DNA of 64,000 nucleotides from Aquidulcibacter paucihalophilus. GTDB lineage: Bacteria > Pseudomonadota > Alphaproteobacteria > Caulobacterales > Caulobacteraceae. Positions 46,658-55,934 of the stretch are shown here, one piece after another. The DNA lies in NCBI GenBank assembly GCA_030285985.1, contig CP127384.1:3033387-3097386 (forward strand). Direction: 5' to 3'. Both the position numbers and the translations under genes were made by a program. How positions within the stretch are numbered: position 1 is the stretch's first letter; the number at the start of each line of letters is the position of its first letter. The notes under the pieces were generated by a model that saw only the letters and a list, made by a program, of their open reading frames with translations, was not told the DNA's origin and did not search any database.

Positions 46658-47185
46658 TCAATCCTCGACGTGAGGCGGACAGGTTGGCGCGACGTCGTCT
46701 GATGGCTCCAGACCGCCGATCACGATCTGGATCACAGGCTCCGGCCAGCGCTCGAAATTCGCCATTCCCGGCGGCACTGTGCAGACGGACGTCGCGGCGG
46801 GGCCTCGCGCCTGGCCGCCGACATAACGCACGATGAAGCCCGAATATTTCAGCCCTTCGTCCTGCCCGTTCTCTACCTTGAGCAACGAGCCGACATCCTG
46901 CCGCAGGTGCAGACCGAACCGCACCGTTCCGGGCGCGGCGGAATTGGGATGATCGCGTGATCCCTCCGCGGGCGGCAGGACGTCGCGGAACTCGATCCGG
47001 TCAACGCCGATCAGATCATAGGTCCCGTCAGCGTTCTGGCGCAGGGTCGCCCGCTCGCCCGCGGCGACGTTCAGGGTTCCCTGCACAAAGCTGGACCGCC
47101 GCCCCTCGAACTGCTGCGGGGTCGCGGGATAGGGAACCTGGCCGCCGTAGGCGACAATCCCTGCCATCAAGGCGGTCAGCAGCAT
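46658..47185 (-). CDS. Secreted protein of unknown function
   Basis: The 175-residue product starts with a short hydrophobic signal (MLLTALMAGIVAYGG). The rest is beta-rich, with RSSFVQGTLNVAAGERATL, GTYDLIGVDRIEFRDV and GLKYSGFIVRYVGGQA, and two Cys (TSVCTVPPG and APTCPPH). I chose the ATG at 47185, which has GGAG seven bases upstream, rather than a longer frame starting at 47299. No family is recognised. A similar small secreted protein gene lies 62 bp upstream. Confidence 0.7.
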   Translation of the reverse strand: MLLTALMAGIVAYGGQVPYPATPQQFEGRRSSFVQGTLNVAAGERATLRQNADGTYDLIGVDRIEFRDVLPPAEGSRDHPNSAAPGTVRFGLHLRQDVGSLLKVENGQDEGLKYSGFIVRYVGGQARGPAATSVCTVPPGMANFERWPEPVIQIVIGGLEPSDDVAPTCPPHVED

Positions 47186-47246
47186 AGCCAGCTCCGGTTG
47201 TATCGGCCCCCAGCGAGCCCATCCCGCTGCGGTGCCGTCAGGGCAG

Positions 47247-47675
47247 TCAGCGGAGGCGTCGGGCCGCAGCATCCAGCCGTCGATCGCCCGCCTCAACATC
47301 GGATATCGAACCCGGAACCTCCCTTGCCAGGTCCTGACAGCGCCGCTTCAGGCGCGGGAACATCTGGCGAAGATGACGACGGGCCTCCTGCGGCGTCACG
47401 TCGGCGGACTCCATCACAATGCCGATCTCGGCACGCTCAAGGGTGCGGCCCCGCTCATAGGCCGCATTGCGCTGGGCGGCGGTCCAGCCGGACCCGGTGG
47501 ACCGCCTTGCAAACTCATCCGCGAGGCGGCGCCCGGCCTCGATGTCGACCGCGTAATAGGGCTCGCAGACGGCGAAGAGCGTGGAGAAGCGGCCGAGGCG
47601 TTCGCCTTCCACCGCGAGGCCGTCGGGCTGTGCCAGCTGGAGCGATAGCGCTACGAGGAAGGTTGCGACCATCAC
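47247..47675 (-). CDS. Secreted helical protein of unknown function
   Basis: The 142-residue product has a signal-like start (MMVATFLVALSLQLAQP) and a helical mature part rich in Arg/Glu/Ala, with two Cys (FAVCEPYYA and KRRCQDLA). The segment SGWTAAQRNAAYERGRTLERAEIGIVM looks amphipathic. I do not recognise a family. It is upstream of, and on the same strand as, the other secreted gene, so a two-gene unit is likely. Confidence 0.7.
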   Translation of the reverse strand: MMVATFLVALSLQLAQPDGLAVEGERLGRFSTLFAVCEPYYAVDIEAGRRLADEFARRSTGSGWTAAQRNAAYERGRTLERAEIGIVMESADVTPQEARRHLRQMFPRLKRRCQDLAREVPGSISDVEAGDRRLDAAARRLR

Positions 47676-47811
47676 TCAACCATAGGTCGCTTTCATGACC
47701 CGATCAAGCGCGGCCGCGGCGTCACACCGGAACCCAGGCGGGTCACGATAGAAATGCGGCGGCCCACTTTTCTGCCTCTCCGTCCCGCACCCGGGAGGGA
47801 GAAAGCAGGTG

Positions 47812-48366
47812 TCAGCGCGGCGCCCGCTTGGCCAGGATCCGCTGCAGCGTCCGCCGGTGCATGCCCAGGCGGCGCGCCGTCTCCGAGACATTGTGGTCGC
47901 AGAGCTCATAGACCCGCTGGATATGTTCCCAGCGCACCCGGTCGGCGCTCATCGGATTGTCGGGCGGCTCGGGGGCCTCGCCGGTGGCCAGCAGGGCCTT
48001 GACAACGTCGTCGGCGTCGGCGGGCTTCTGCAGATAGTCGACCGCCCCAGCCTTGACCGCCGCCACCGCCGTGGCGATGGCGCCGTAGCCGGTCAGCATG
48101 ATGATGCGGGCGTCCTCGCGCCGGTCGCGAATGGCCTCGACCACCTTCAGCCCGTTGCCGTCCTCCAGCCGCATGTCCAGCACGGCGAAGGCGGGGATGG
48201 AGGTCTTCAGCGCCTCGAAGGCCTCGGCCAGCGAGGCGGCGAGGGTGACCTCGAACCCGCGGCTCTCCAGCGCGCGGCCCAGCCGCGTGCGCAGGGCGTT
48301 GTCGTCGTCCATCACCAGCAGGGTCTTGTCCGCCAGGGCGGCGATCCGGTCTTCAGCATCGGGCAT
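47812..48366 (-). CDS. regA: RegA/ActR-type redox response regulator
   Basis: The 184-residue protein has a receiver domain (MDDDNALRTRLG near the start, phospho-acceptor Asp64 in FAVLDMRLEDG, and the conserved LTGYGAIATAV and DYLQKPAD) joined by a Pro-rich linker to a Fis-type HTH (DHNVSETARRLGMHRRTLQR near the C-terminus). The linker and HTH are the signature of the RegA/PrrA/ActR group, which controls genes for respiration, carbon and nitrogen metabolism by redox state. The ATG at 48366 has an AGGAG site. Its partner kinase is the next gene upstream. Confidence 0.92.
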   Translation of the reverse strand: MPDAEDRIAALADKTLLVMDDDNALRTRLGRALESRGFEVTLAASLAEAFEALKTSIPAFAVLDMRLEDGNGLKVVEAIRDRREDARIIMLTGYGAIATAVAAVKAGAVDYLQKPADADDVVKALLATGEAPEPPDNPMSADRVRWEHIQRVYELCDHNVSETARRLGMHRRTLQRILAKRAPR

Positions 48367-48436
48367 CGGCGTTCTCCTGGGGGTCAAGTCGGTAACAGTA
48401 CGGGTGCGGTCAAGGTTCAGACGGGGGGTGCGACAA

Positions 48437-49951
48437 TCACGACGAGACCTCGAGCGCCGATCGGGACCACCGCACGGCGACCCGGGCACCCTTCGCCAGT
48501 CCCTTTGTGGGCTGGCCCTTGGCCGGGGTCTGGCCCCCGTCGCCCGGCCCGACGAAGACCTTGCCGCCCGTCCGTTCCAGCAGGGTGCGGGCGATGAAGA
48601 AGCCCAGACCCATGCCGCCCTGGCTGGGCGCTATGGTTTCAACCGCGGGCTCCGGCCGGGTCGCCTTCCTGCCCTTGCGGCCCGGGGTGGCGGCGGCGAC
48701 GGAGGCGGCGATCTGGGCCGACAGGGCCCGCCGCGCCTTGCCCTGCGGACGGCTGGTCACATAAGGCTCGCCCAGCCGCGGCAGGATGTCGGCGGGGAAG
48801 CCGGGGCCGTCGTCCACAACCTCGATCTCAATGAAGCCGGCGTCGACGATGGCCCGCACCCGCACCTTGGAGCCGGCGAAATCGGCGGCGTTCTCGACCA
48901 GGGTCGACAGGCCGTGCACCACCTCGGGCAGGCGGCGCACGCGCGGGGCCTTTTCACCCGAGGCCGTGCGCACCGAGACGTCGAACTCCAGATCGAAGCC
49001 GCGGTGCGGCTCCACCACCTCTTCCAGCAGGGCCTTCAGCCCCACTTCGGCGAAGGCGGCCTCGCCCTCCTCCGGCTGTTGCGACAGCCGCTTCAGGATC
49101 TCACGGCAGCGTTCGGCCTGCTGCAGGATCAGGGCCGCGTCCTCGGCGGCCGCGCCGTCCTTGGCAGAGGCGCGCAACAGTTCCTTGGCCACGACCTGGA
49201 TGGTCGCCAGCGGCGTGCCCAACTCATGCGCCGCAGCCGCCGCCAGTCCGCCCAGGGCCGCCAGCCGCTGCTCGCGCTGCAGCACGTCCTGGGTCGTGGC
49301 CAGTGCAAGTTCCAGCTTCTCGGCGTCCGCGGCCACGCGCCAGGCATAGGCCGAGGTGAAGATCACCCCCGTCACCAGCGCCAGGCCGATGCCGAATTTG
49401 TAGAGCGGCGGCAGGTTCAGCTCGGTCCCCGCCTGCCACGGCAGCGGCAGGGAGACGAAGAACAGGCTGACCGTCGCGGCCAGCACCAGCAGCCCCATCA
49501 GCGCCGCCTGCCGGCCCGGCAGCGACGCCGCCGCCACCGTCACCGGCGCGACCAGCAGCAGGCAGAAGGGGTTCTGCAGCCCGCCCGTCAGCCCCAGCAG
49601 CACCGACAGCTGCAGAATGTCGAAGCCCAGATGCGCCGCCGTCAGACCGCCGTCGGGCAGGGAGCCGTCGCTACGCCTGAGCCGCGCCGTGGCGTTCAGG
49701 TTCATCGCCACGCTGGCGGCGATGGCGGCCAGACAGCCCCACAGCGGCAGGTCGAAATGGAAATATAGGGTCGCGACCGCGATGGTGGCGCTCTGCCCCA
49801 CGATGGCCATCCAGCGCAGGATGACGAGGGTGCGCAGGGACAGGCCCCGGCTGCGGCGCGGCAGGTTGCGCCAGCCGGGGAAACGGCCGGCATCGTCCGG
49901 CGCGAACGCCGGCGCGGGCTGCGGCTTCTGGGGCTCTTGGGACAGGCTCAC
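48437..49951 (-). CDS. regB: RegB/PrrB/ActS-type redox sensor histidine kinase
   Basis: The 504-residue protein has about six membrane helices in residues 40-205, including the quinone-binding motif GGLQNPF (residues 123-129). The His box is AAAAHELGTPLATI with phospho-acceptor His242. The redox Cys282 lies in AERCREILKRL, as in RegB. A HATPase domain follows (N box with TLVENAADFA, G boxes DDGPGFP and GGMGLGFF). These three features together strongly support RegB function: autophosphorylation under low oxygen and transfer to RegA. It lies divergent to the SCO gene. Confidence 0.94.
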   Translation of the reverse strand: MSLSQEPQKPQPAPAFAPDDAGRFPGWRNLPRRSRGLSLRTLVILRWMAIVGQSATIAVATLYFHFDLPLWGCLAAIAASVAMNLNATARLRRSDGSLPDGGLTAAHLGFDILQLSVLLGLTGGLQNPFCLLLVAPVTVAAASLPGRQAALMGLLVLAATVSLFFVSLPLPWQAGTELNLPPLYKFGIGLALVTGVIFTSAYAWRVAADAEKLELALATTQDVLQREQRLAALGGLAAAAAHELGTPLATIQVVAKELLRASAKDGAAAEDAALILQQAERCREILKRLSQQPEEGEAAFAEVGLKALLEEVVEPHRGFDLEFDVSVRTASGEKAPRVRRLPEVVHGLSTLVENAADFAGSKVRVRAIVDAGFIEIEVVDDGPGFPADILPRLGEPYVTSRPQGKARRALSAQIAASVAAATPGRKGRKATRPEPAVETIAPSQGGMGLGFFIARTLLERTGGKVFVGPGDGGQTPAKGQPTKGLAKGARVAVRWSRSALEVSS

Positions 49952-50003
49952 GGCTCTTCTATAGACCGGTCACGCGCGGGCGTGCGCGTTTTCGAGAGGA
50001 GCC

Positions 50004-50639
50004 ATGATGCCGCGTCGATCCATCCTTCTGTTCGCCGGGGCCTGTATCGTCCTCGCTGCCGTTCTGGCCGTCGGAACCATCATGGTGGTCAACGACCGCG
50101 GCGACGCAGGATCAGGCGCGCGCCAGATCGGCTCGACCGGCCAGCCCGACGTCGGCGGCCCCTTCCAGCTGGTCAACCAGGATGGTCAGGCCGTCGACCA
50201 GACCCTGCTGGACGGCAAATGGTCGCTGGTCTTCTTCGGCTTCACCTACTGCCCCGACTACTGCCCGACCACCCTCAGCATGCTCCAGGCGACGAAGACG
50301 GCGCTGGGCGAGCGCGCCGACGACGTCCAGATCATCTTCATCTCGATCGACCCCGAGCGCGACACGCCCCAGGCGCTGAAGGACTATCTGTCCTCGGACG
50401 GCTTCCCCGAGGGTGTCATCGGCCTGACCGGCACGCCCGCCCAGGTCCGGGCCGCCGCCGACGCCTACCGCGCCGTCTACCAGAAGGTCGGCGAGGGCGA
50501 GGCCTATACGATGAACCACTCGCTGACGATCTATCTCATGGGCCCCGACGGCCGCCTGCGCAGCCCCCTCGGCCACGACCTCGGCCCCGCGAACGCAGCC
50601 CGGATCATCGAACAGGCCATGGCGCGGGAGAACGCATAA
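50004..50639 (+). CDS. SCO1/SenC family protein
   Basis: The 211-residue protein has an N-terminal membrane anchor (residues 6-28) and a thioredoxin-like periplasmic domain with copper-binding Cys-X3-Cys (TYCPDYCPTT, Cys83 and Cys87) and the DPERDTP segment; a His ligand lies in MNHSLTIYLMG. SCO proteins deliver copper to cytochrome c oxidase or reduce its CuA-site cysteines. In Rhodobacter the homologue senC sits between regB and regA, so placing it divergent from regB here preserves a known association. Confidence 0.93.
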   Translation: MMPRRSILLFAGACIVLAAVLAVGTIMVVNDRGDAGSGARQIGSTGQPDVGGPFQLVNQDGQAVDQTLLDGKWSLVFFGFTYCPDYCPTTLSMLQATKTALGERADDVQIIFISIDPERDTPQALKDYLSSDGFPEGVIGLTGTPAQVRAAADAYRAVYQKVGEGEAYTMNHSLTIYLMGPDGRLRSPLGHDLGPANAARIIEQAMARENA

Positions 50640-50708
50640 ATCTTTTTGCAGTGCGGTGCGTTCTATGGTGCTCTGCCGCGTAACGGCGGGGGCCGCTTCA
50701 AGGATTCC

Positions 50709-51989
50709 ATGCTCTATTCGCTTCACGAGCTCGCCTATCACTCGGCGACGCCGTTCCGGTTCGGGGCCCAGTTGGCCCGCCAGTTCTGGACCTCTCCCTT
50801 AAATCCGGCCTCGGACACCGCGATCGGCCGCACGGCCTTCGCCTCGGCCGGGCTGTTCGAGAGCGTGACGCGCCGCTACGGCAAACCCGCCTGGGGCCTC
50901 GAGACCCTCGAGATCGGCGGCAAGACCGTGCGCACGACCGAACAGGTCATCTGGTCCTCGCCCTGGTGCCGGCTGGTGCGGTTCGCGCGCCACCTCGGCG
51001 ACCTGAAGCGGGCGGGCAAGCCCACGGCCGCCCCCGCGGTCCTGATCGTCGCCCCCCTGTCGGGCCACTACGCCACCCTGCTGCGCGGGACCGTCGAGGG
51101 CTTCCTGCAGGACCACGACGTCTATGTCACCGACTGGGTCAACGCCCGTCAGGTGCCGATGCTCGAGGGCCGGTTCGACTTCTTCGACTATATCGACCAC
51201 GTCCGCACCATGCTGGGCCAGATCGGCCCGCGCGCCCACGTCGTCGGCGTCTGTCAGCCGGGCCCGCCGGTGCTGGCCGCCTGCGCCCTGATGGCCGCGG
51301 ACAATGACCCCAACCGGCCCGCCTCCATGACCTTCATGGGTTCGCCGATTGACGCGCGTCTGTCCCCGACCGTGACCAACCAGCTGGCGGAGGAAAAGCC
51401 CTTCACCTGGTTCAAGTCGAACATGGTCCACACCGTGCCCTGGCCCTATCCGGGCTTCGGCCGGCGGGTCTATCCGGGCTTCGTCCAGCTCTACAGCTTC
51501 ATGTCCATGAACGAGGACAAGCACGTCGACGCCCACCGCGACTATTTCGGCCACCTGGTCTCGGGCGACGGCGACGCCGCCGAGAAGCACGAGGCCTTCT
51601 ACGACGAATACCTCTCGGTGCTGGATCTGAGCGAGGAGTTCTACCTCCAGACCATCGACATCGTCTTCCAGCAGCACCTGCTGGCGCGTGGCCTGCTCGA
51701 GCATCGCGGACGCAAGGTCGACCTGGCCGGCATCACCGACATCGGCCTGATGACCGTCGAGGGCGGGCAGGACGACATCTCGGGCGTCGGCCAGACCCAG
51801 GCCGCCCATACCCTGTGCACAGGCCTGCCGGACGACCGGCGGGTGCTGTATGTTCACCCCGACGTCGGCCACTATGGCGTCTTCAACGGACGCCGCTTCC
51901 GCGATGACATCTATCCGCGGGTGCGCGACTTCATCGCGAAGAACGAGGCCATAGTTGCAGTACCGGAACGGCCAGCGGCTGCCGCTTGA
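50709..51989 (+). CDS. phaZ: Intracellular polyhydroxyalkanoate depolymerase
   Basis: The 426-residue protein opens MLYSLHELAYHSATPFRFGA, the hallmark of the intracellular PhaZ family. The nucleophile is Cys182 in VGVCQPGPP rather than Ser, as in Ralstonia PhaZ1. Downstream, EGGQDDISGVGQT and HPDVGHYGVFNG supply the Asp and His of the triad. It degrades stored poly-3-hydroxybutyrate. The ATG at 50709 is preferred over an upstream start at 50646. Its end overlaps the following gene by 35 bp. Confidence 0.93.
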   Translation: MLYSLHELAYHSATPFRFGAQLARQFWTSPLNPASDTAIGRTAFASAGLFESVTRRYGKPAWGLETLEIGGKTVRTTEQVIWSSPWCRLVRFARHLGDLKRAGKPTAAPAVLIVAPLSGHYATLLRGTVEGFLQDHDVYVTDWVNARQVPMLEGRFDFFDYIDHVRTMLGQIGPRAHVVGVCQPGPPVLAACALMAADNDPNRPASMTFMGSPIDARLSPTVTNQLAEEKPFTWFKSNMVHTVPWPYPGFGRRVYPGFVQLYSFMSMNEDKHVDAHRDYFGHLVSGDGDAAEKHEAFYDEYLSVLDLSEEFYLQTIDIVFQQHLLARGLLEHRGRKVDLAGITDIGLMTVEGGQDDISGVGQTQAAHTLCTGLPDDRRVLYVHPDVGHYGVFNGRRFRDDIYPRVRDFIAKNEAIVAVPERPAAAA

Positions 51990-52665
51990 GGACCTGACGG
52001 CCCGGCTGTCGGTCAATCCTCGCGCGCGCCGCCTGTCGATCCGGATTGACGCCCGCGCCGGCGAGGCGGTGCTGATCGCCCCGTCCGAGCGCAAGCTGGC
52101 CGATGTCGTGGCCTTCGCCCGCACAAAGACGTCCTGGATGCGTGAACGGCTGGCCGAGCGGCCGCAGGGCACGCCGATCGCGCCCGGCGCGGTCATCGAC
52201 CTGTTCGGCAAGCCGACCCGGCTGGTCGCCGCCGGCGGCGCCGGGGCAGCCCGCCTGACCGAGGACGCCGACGGGCCCCTGATCGCCTCGGGCGGCGAGG
52301 GCGAGGCCTATGCCCGACGGGTCGAGAACCTGTTCAAGAGGGTGGCGAGGGAAACGCTCCAGACCCGAACCGATGTCCATCTGCGCACCCTCGGCCAGCG
52401 GCCTGTGAAGATGTCGATCGCCGATCCGAAATCCCGCTGGGGCTCATGCAGCCCGCACAATCGCTCGATCCGCTACAGCTGGCGCGTGATCATGGCCCCG
52501 CCCGCGGTGATCGACTATCTGGCCGCCCATGAGGTGGCCCATCTGGTCCATGCCGACCACAGCCCGGCCTACTGGGCCGTGGTCCAGCGCCTGATCGGCG
52601 ACCACCGTCCGCACCGCAAATGGCTGCGCGAGAACGGCCCGGCCCTGCACGCCGTCGGCCGCTAG
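51955..52665 (+). CDS. M48/YgjP-type metallopeptidase (DUF45)
   Basis: The 236-residue cytosolic protein contains the zinc-binding motif HEVAHLVHADHSPAYW (around residues 188-203), preceded by SRWGSCSPHNRSIRYSW, typical of the DUF45/YgjP family. The TTG start at 51955 has GAGG upstream and lies inside the phaZ gene by 35 bp. The N-terminal domain (LSVNPRARRLSIRIDARAGE) is standard for the family. The substrate is unknown. It converges on PBP1A with a 4-bp overlap. Confidence 0.9.
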   Translation: MQYRNGQRLPLEDLTARLSVNPRARRLSIRIDARAGEAVLIAPSERKLADVVAFARTKTSWMRERLAERPQGTPIAPGAVIDLFGKPTRLVAAGGAGAARLTEDADGPLIASGGEGEAYARRVENLFKRVARETLQTRTDVHLRTLGQRPVKMSIADPKSRWGSCSPHNRSIRYSWRVIMAPPAVIDYLAAHEVAHLVHADHSPAYWAVVQRLIGDHRPHRKWLRENGPALHAVGR

Positions 52666-54779
52666 AAGAACAGCGGCTCGGCCTTCTTCTCCGGCGGCGG
52701 CGTCGGTTCGGGCCGCTGGTCCGGCGTGTCGCGCTGCGGCTGGGGCGCGGTCGGGCGCACGATGGCCGGTCCGGGATCGTTGCGACGGGGCGGCGCGGGC
52801 TCACGCGGGGCCGGCTCGGCGAGGGACGGATCCAGCGCATCCGGCTCTGCCGCCGGGCTGTCGCCGAAGATGTCGCCGATCCGGCCGATCAGGCTCTCCA
52901 CCGGGCTAGGCGGCACCCAGCCTTCGGGCATGGCCGGGCCGTTGGGGATGGCCGGGGCGTTCAGCCGCGGCAGGGCCGCCTCCATGAAGCCGCGCCAGAT
53001 GGCCGCCGGGGACGAGCCGCCGGTGACGCCGCGCATGGCCGTATTGTCGTCCTTGCCGACCCAGACCGCGGTGACGAAGCCGCCGGTGTAGCCGACGAAC
53101 CAGGCGTCCTTGTAGTCCGAGGTCGTGCCCGTCTTGCCCGCGATATCCCGCCCGGCGATGGCCGCCGAACGGCCCGTCCCGGAGGTCATGACCCCGCGCA
53201 GCATCTGGTTCTGGTAGTAGAGGAACGGGTTCGAGATCGCCTGCACCGGTCCGTCGGCGCGTGAGGCGCGCTGATAGATCACCCGGCCCTGCGGCGTGCG
53301 GATGCGGCTGATGCCATAGGCCGTGACCCGCTTTCCGCCGTTGGCGAAGGCGTCATAGGCCTGGGCCATTTCCAGCGGCGAGACCTCGACAGCTCCCAGC
53401 GCCATGGCCGGCTCCAGCCCGATCCGGCTGGTGATACCCAGACGGCGCGCGGTGCGGGCAACATTGTCCCGGCCGATCTGGTCCGCCATGCCGGCGGCGA
53501 TGGTGTTGGTCGACTGGGCCACGGCCTGGGCCATGGTCATCTCACCCGCGAAATTGCCGGAGTAGTTGCGCGGCGACCAGTTGCCGATGCGGATCGGCGC
53601 GTCATTGACCATGGTCTCGGGCGTATAGCCGCTCTCCAGGGCCGTCAGATAGACGAACGGCTTGAACGCCGAGCCGGCCTGACGCCGTGCGTCGGTGGCG
53701 CGGTTGAACTGGCTGTCGGCGTAGGAGGCCCCGCCGATCATGGCCCGCACCCGGCCCTCGCCGTCCAGCGCCACCAGCGCGGCCTGCTGCACGCCCTTGG
53801 AGCGGTCACGGTCCAGAATGCGGCGCACCGACCGCTCGGCCTGGGTCTGCAGGGTCAGGTCCAGGGTGGTCTCGACAATCATGTCCTCGGTCGGCTCGCC
53901 GACCAGTTCCCGGATCTGCTTGTCCAGCCAGTCGATGAAATACTGGGCGTGCTGGGTCGCCAGGGTGCGCGACACGCGTACCGGCTCGGTCACGGCGGCG
54001 GCGCGCTGTTCAGGCGTGATGACGCCCGCATCGACCATCTCGTTCAGCACGACGGTGGCGCGGGTAGCGGCCCGTTCGCTCTCGGACACCGGCGAATAGC
54101 GCGACGGTGCCTTCAGCAGTCCTGCCAGCAGGGCGGCCTCACCGACGGTCAGCTGGCGCGCGCTCTTGTCGAAATAGCGTTGCGACGCCGCCTCGATGCC
54201 ATAGGCACCGGCGCCGAAATAGACGCGGTTCAGATAGAGGGCGAGGATTTCCTGCTTGGAGAATTTCATCTCCAGCCAGACCGCCAGCATCAACTCCTGG
54301 ACCTTGCGCTTCATGTTCTGGTCCGGAGACAGGAACAGGTTCTTGGCCAGCTGCTGGGTCAGGGTCGAACCACCCTGGACCACCCGGCCGGCGCGCATGT
54401 TCGAGACCATGGCCCGGCTCATGCCGATCGGGTCAAACCCGGGATGGTGATAGAAGCGCCGGTCCTCGATGGCGATGAAGGCCGCCGGGACATAGTCCGG
54501 CAGGGCGTCCAGATCGGCCGGCGGGGCCTGCTGCGTCCCGCGCACCGCGATCAGGGCACCGTTGCGGTCCAGATAGGTGATCGAGGGCTGGCGGTCGACA
54601 TTGTACAGGGTCGAGGTGTCGGGCAGGTCGCGCGCGAAGACGGCGAAGAAGACGACGAGGAAGATCAGGCCCCAGACGGCCAGCACGGCGCTCCAGTACA
54701 TGACGCGTTGCAGCGGCGTGCGCGCAGAGCCGGAGCCCGCGCCGCCGCCACGTCCGAAGCTGAAGTCGAAACCCGCCAT
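52662..54779 (-). CDS. Penicillin-binding protein 1A (bifunctional transglycosylase/transpeptidase)
   Basis: The 705-residue membrane protein synthesises and cross-links peptidoglycan. After a Gly-rich cytosolic start and one membrane helix (around residues 28-50), the GT51 domain carries AIEDRRFYHHPGFD (catalytic Glu) and GGSTLTQQLAKNLF. The transpeptidase has the SxxK motif in RQAGSAFKPFVY, the SxN motif in QSTNTIAAG and KTGT in IAGKTGTTSDYKD. It is shorter than classical PBP1A and has no evident OB domain between the two. The last 70 residues are Pro-rich and probably disordered. Confidence 0.94.
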   Translation of the reverse strand: MAGFDFSFGRGGGAGSGSARTPLQRVMYWSAVLAVWGLIFLVVFFAVFARDLPDTSTLYNVDRQPSITYLDRNGALIAVRGTQQAPPADLDALPDYVPAAFIAIEDRRFYHHPGFDPIGMSRAMVSNMRAGRVVQGGSTLTQQLAKNLFLSPDQNMKRKVQELMLAVWLEMKFSKQEILALYLNRVYFGAGAYGIEAASQRYFDKSARQLTVGEAALLAGLLKAPSRYSPVSESERAATRATVVLNEMVDAGVITPEQRAAAVTEPVRVSRTLATQHAQYFIDWLDKQIRELVGEPTEDMIVETTLDLTLQTQAERSVRRILDRDRSKGVQQAALVALDGEGRVRAMIGGASYADSQFNRATDARRQAGSAFKPFVYLTALESGYTPETMVNDAPIRIGNWSPRNYSGNFAGEMTMAQAVAQSTNTIAAGMADQIGRDNVARTARRLGITSRIGLEPAMALGAVEVSPLEMAQAYDAFANGGKRVTAYGISRIRTPQGRVIYQRASRADGPVQAISNPFLYYQNQMLRGVMTSGTGRSAAIAGRDIAGKTGTTSDYKDAWFVGYTGGFVTAVWVGKDDNTAMRGVTGGSSPAAIWRGFMEAALPRLNAPAIPNGPAMPEGWVPPSPVESLIGRIGDIFGDSPAAEPDALDPSLAEPAPREPAPPRRNDPGPAIVRPTAPQPQRDTPDQRPEPTPPPEKKAEPLFF

Positions 54780-54896
54780 CGAAACCTCATCAAGCCGTGA
54801 CCGGTCTTAGCCGGTCGCAGCGCGCACGGGAACGCCCCTGCACAGTTCACGTGACTGTGAGGGACGTTTCCGCCGAAACCATGACGCTCCCGACGC

Positions 54897-55865
54897 CTAT
54901 TCGAGAAACGCGTTCACCTCGGCGGCGAACCGGGCGGGCTGGTCCAGCATGATGAAGTGGGCGCTGTCGTCGATCCGCTTCAGGGTCGCGCCGGGCAGGG
55001 TGGCGTAGGAGGCCTGGTAGATGCCGTCGACCATGTCATTGGTCATCCGCGGGTCGTTGAACCGCACATAGAGCACCGTCGTGGGCACGGCGATCCGGCC
55101 CAGCTCGGGGCGCAGGTCGGTGACGATCAGCTCGCGATAGGCCGAGGACGAGACCTGCTGGTCGCTCTTGCGGCTGTCCTCCAGCGGGCCGGCGCGCAGG
55201 GACTCGGTGTTGATCATGGCGACGATCTGGGCGTCGGCCTGTTGCTGGTACATCTCACGCGGCGTGGCGGACATGGCCGTGTAGATCTGGTCCGCCATCG
55301 GCGCGACGCTTTCGGCCGTGGCACCGGGCGCGCCGAACATGGCGCCCATGAACGGGATCATGTCGACGACCATCAGCTTGCCGACGCTGTCCGGATGGCG
55401 CGCCGCCAGCATCATGCCGATCGTCCCGCCCATGGAGTGGCCGACCACGGCGGGCTTGTTGAGGCCCTGTTCGGCGATGTAGCGCGCCAGGTCTTCGGCC
55501 ACCGGGGCGGCGACGGGCCCCGTGGCATTGTCCTCGGCCGCCGCGCCGGCGAAGCCCTGCACATGGAGGCGATGGACGCGGTAGCGGCCCTTCAGTTCTT
55601 CGGTCAGCAGGTCGAAGGCATGGGGCGAGGAGGACAGGCCGGGAATCAGGATGACGTCGCCGACCGGATGCTCGGGTCCGTCGACGCGGACGTGGAACCG
55701 GCCCGACTCGAAGGCGGCATGGGCATGGCCATGACCGGCCTCGGCGGCGGCGGCCGGCTGGCCGTGGGCCTGGCCATGATCGCCGTGCGCCTGGGCAAGG
55801 GCGGGCGCGGCGGCGGCGAACGACAGGGCCCCGGCGAGGGCGGCGAGAGCGGTCATGGTCTTCAT
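54897..55865 (-). CDS. Secreted alpha/beta hydrolase with a His-rich N-terminus
   Basis: The 322-residue protein has a signal peptide (MKTMTALAALAGALSFAAAAP). Next comes a His-rich stretch (HGDHGQAHGQ, then GHGHAHAA, residues about 27-51) that may bind metal. The hydrolase core has the nucleophile elbow VGHSMGGTIGMML and an oxyanion loop in IPGLSSSPHAFD, with a C-terminal His in DDSAHFIMLDQP. An esterase-like or C-C hydrolase-like activity is likely but the substrate is unknown. It is divergent from the Rieske oxygenase gene. Confidence 0.85.
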   Translation of the reverse strand: MKTMTALAALAGALSFAAAAPALAQAHGDHGQAHGQPAAAAEAGHGHAHAAFESGRFHVRVDGPEHPVGDVILIPGLSSSPHAFDLLTEELKGRYRVHRLHVQGFAGAAAEDNATGPVAAPVAEDLARYIAEQGLNKPAVVGHSMGGTIGMMLAARHPDSVGKLMVVDMIPFMGAMFGAPGATAESVAPMADQIYTAMSATPREMYQQQADAQIVAMINTESLRAGPLEDSRKSDQQVSSSAYRELIVTDLRPELGRIAVPTTVLYVRFNDPRMTNDMVDGIYQASYATLPGATLKRIDDSAHFIMLDQPARFAAEVNAFLE

Positions 55866-55934
55866 GGTCTGTAATCCCGATGCACGGGCTATCCGCCCGC
55901 TTCTGTCCCTAGTCGTCACACAGGGCGGGAATGG

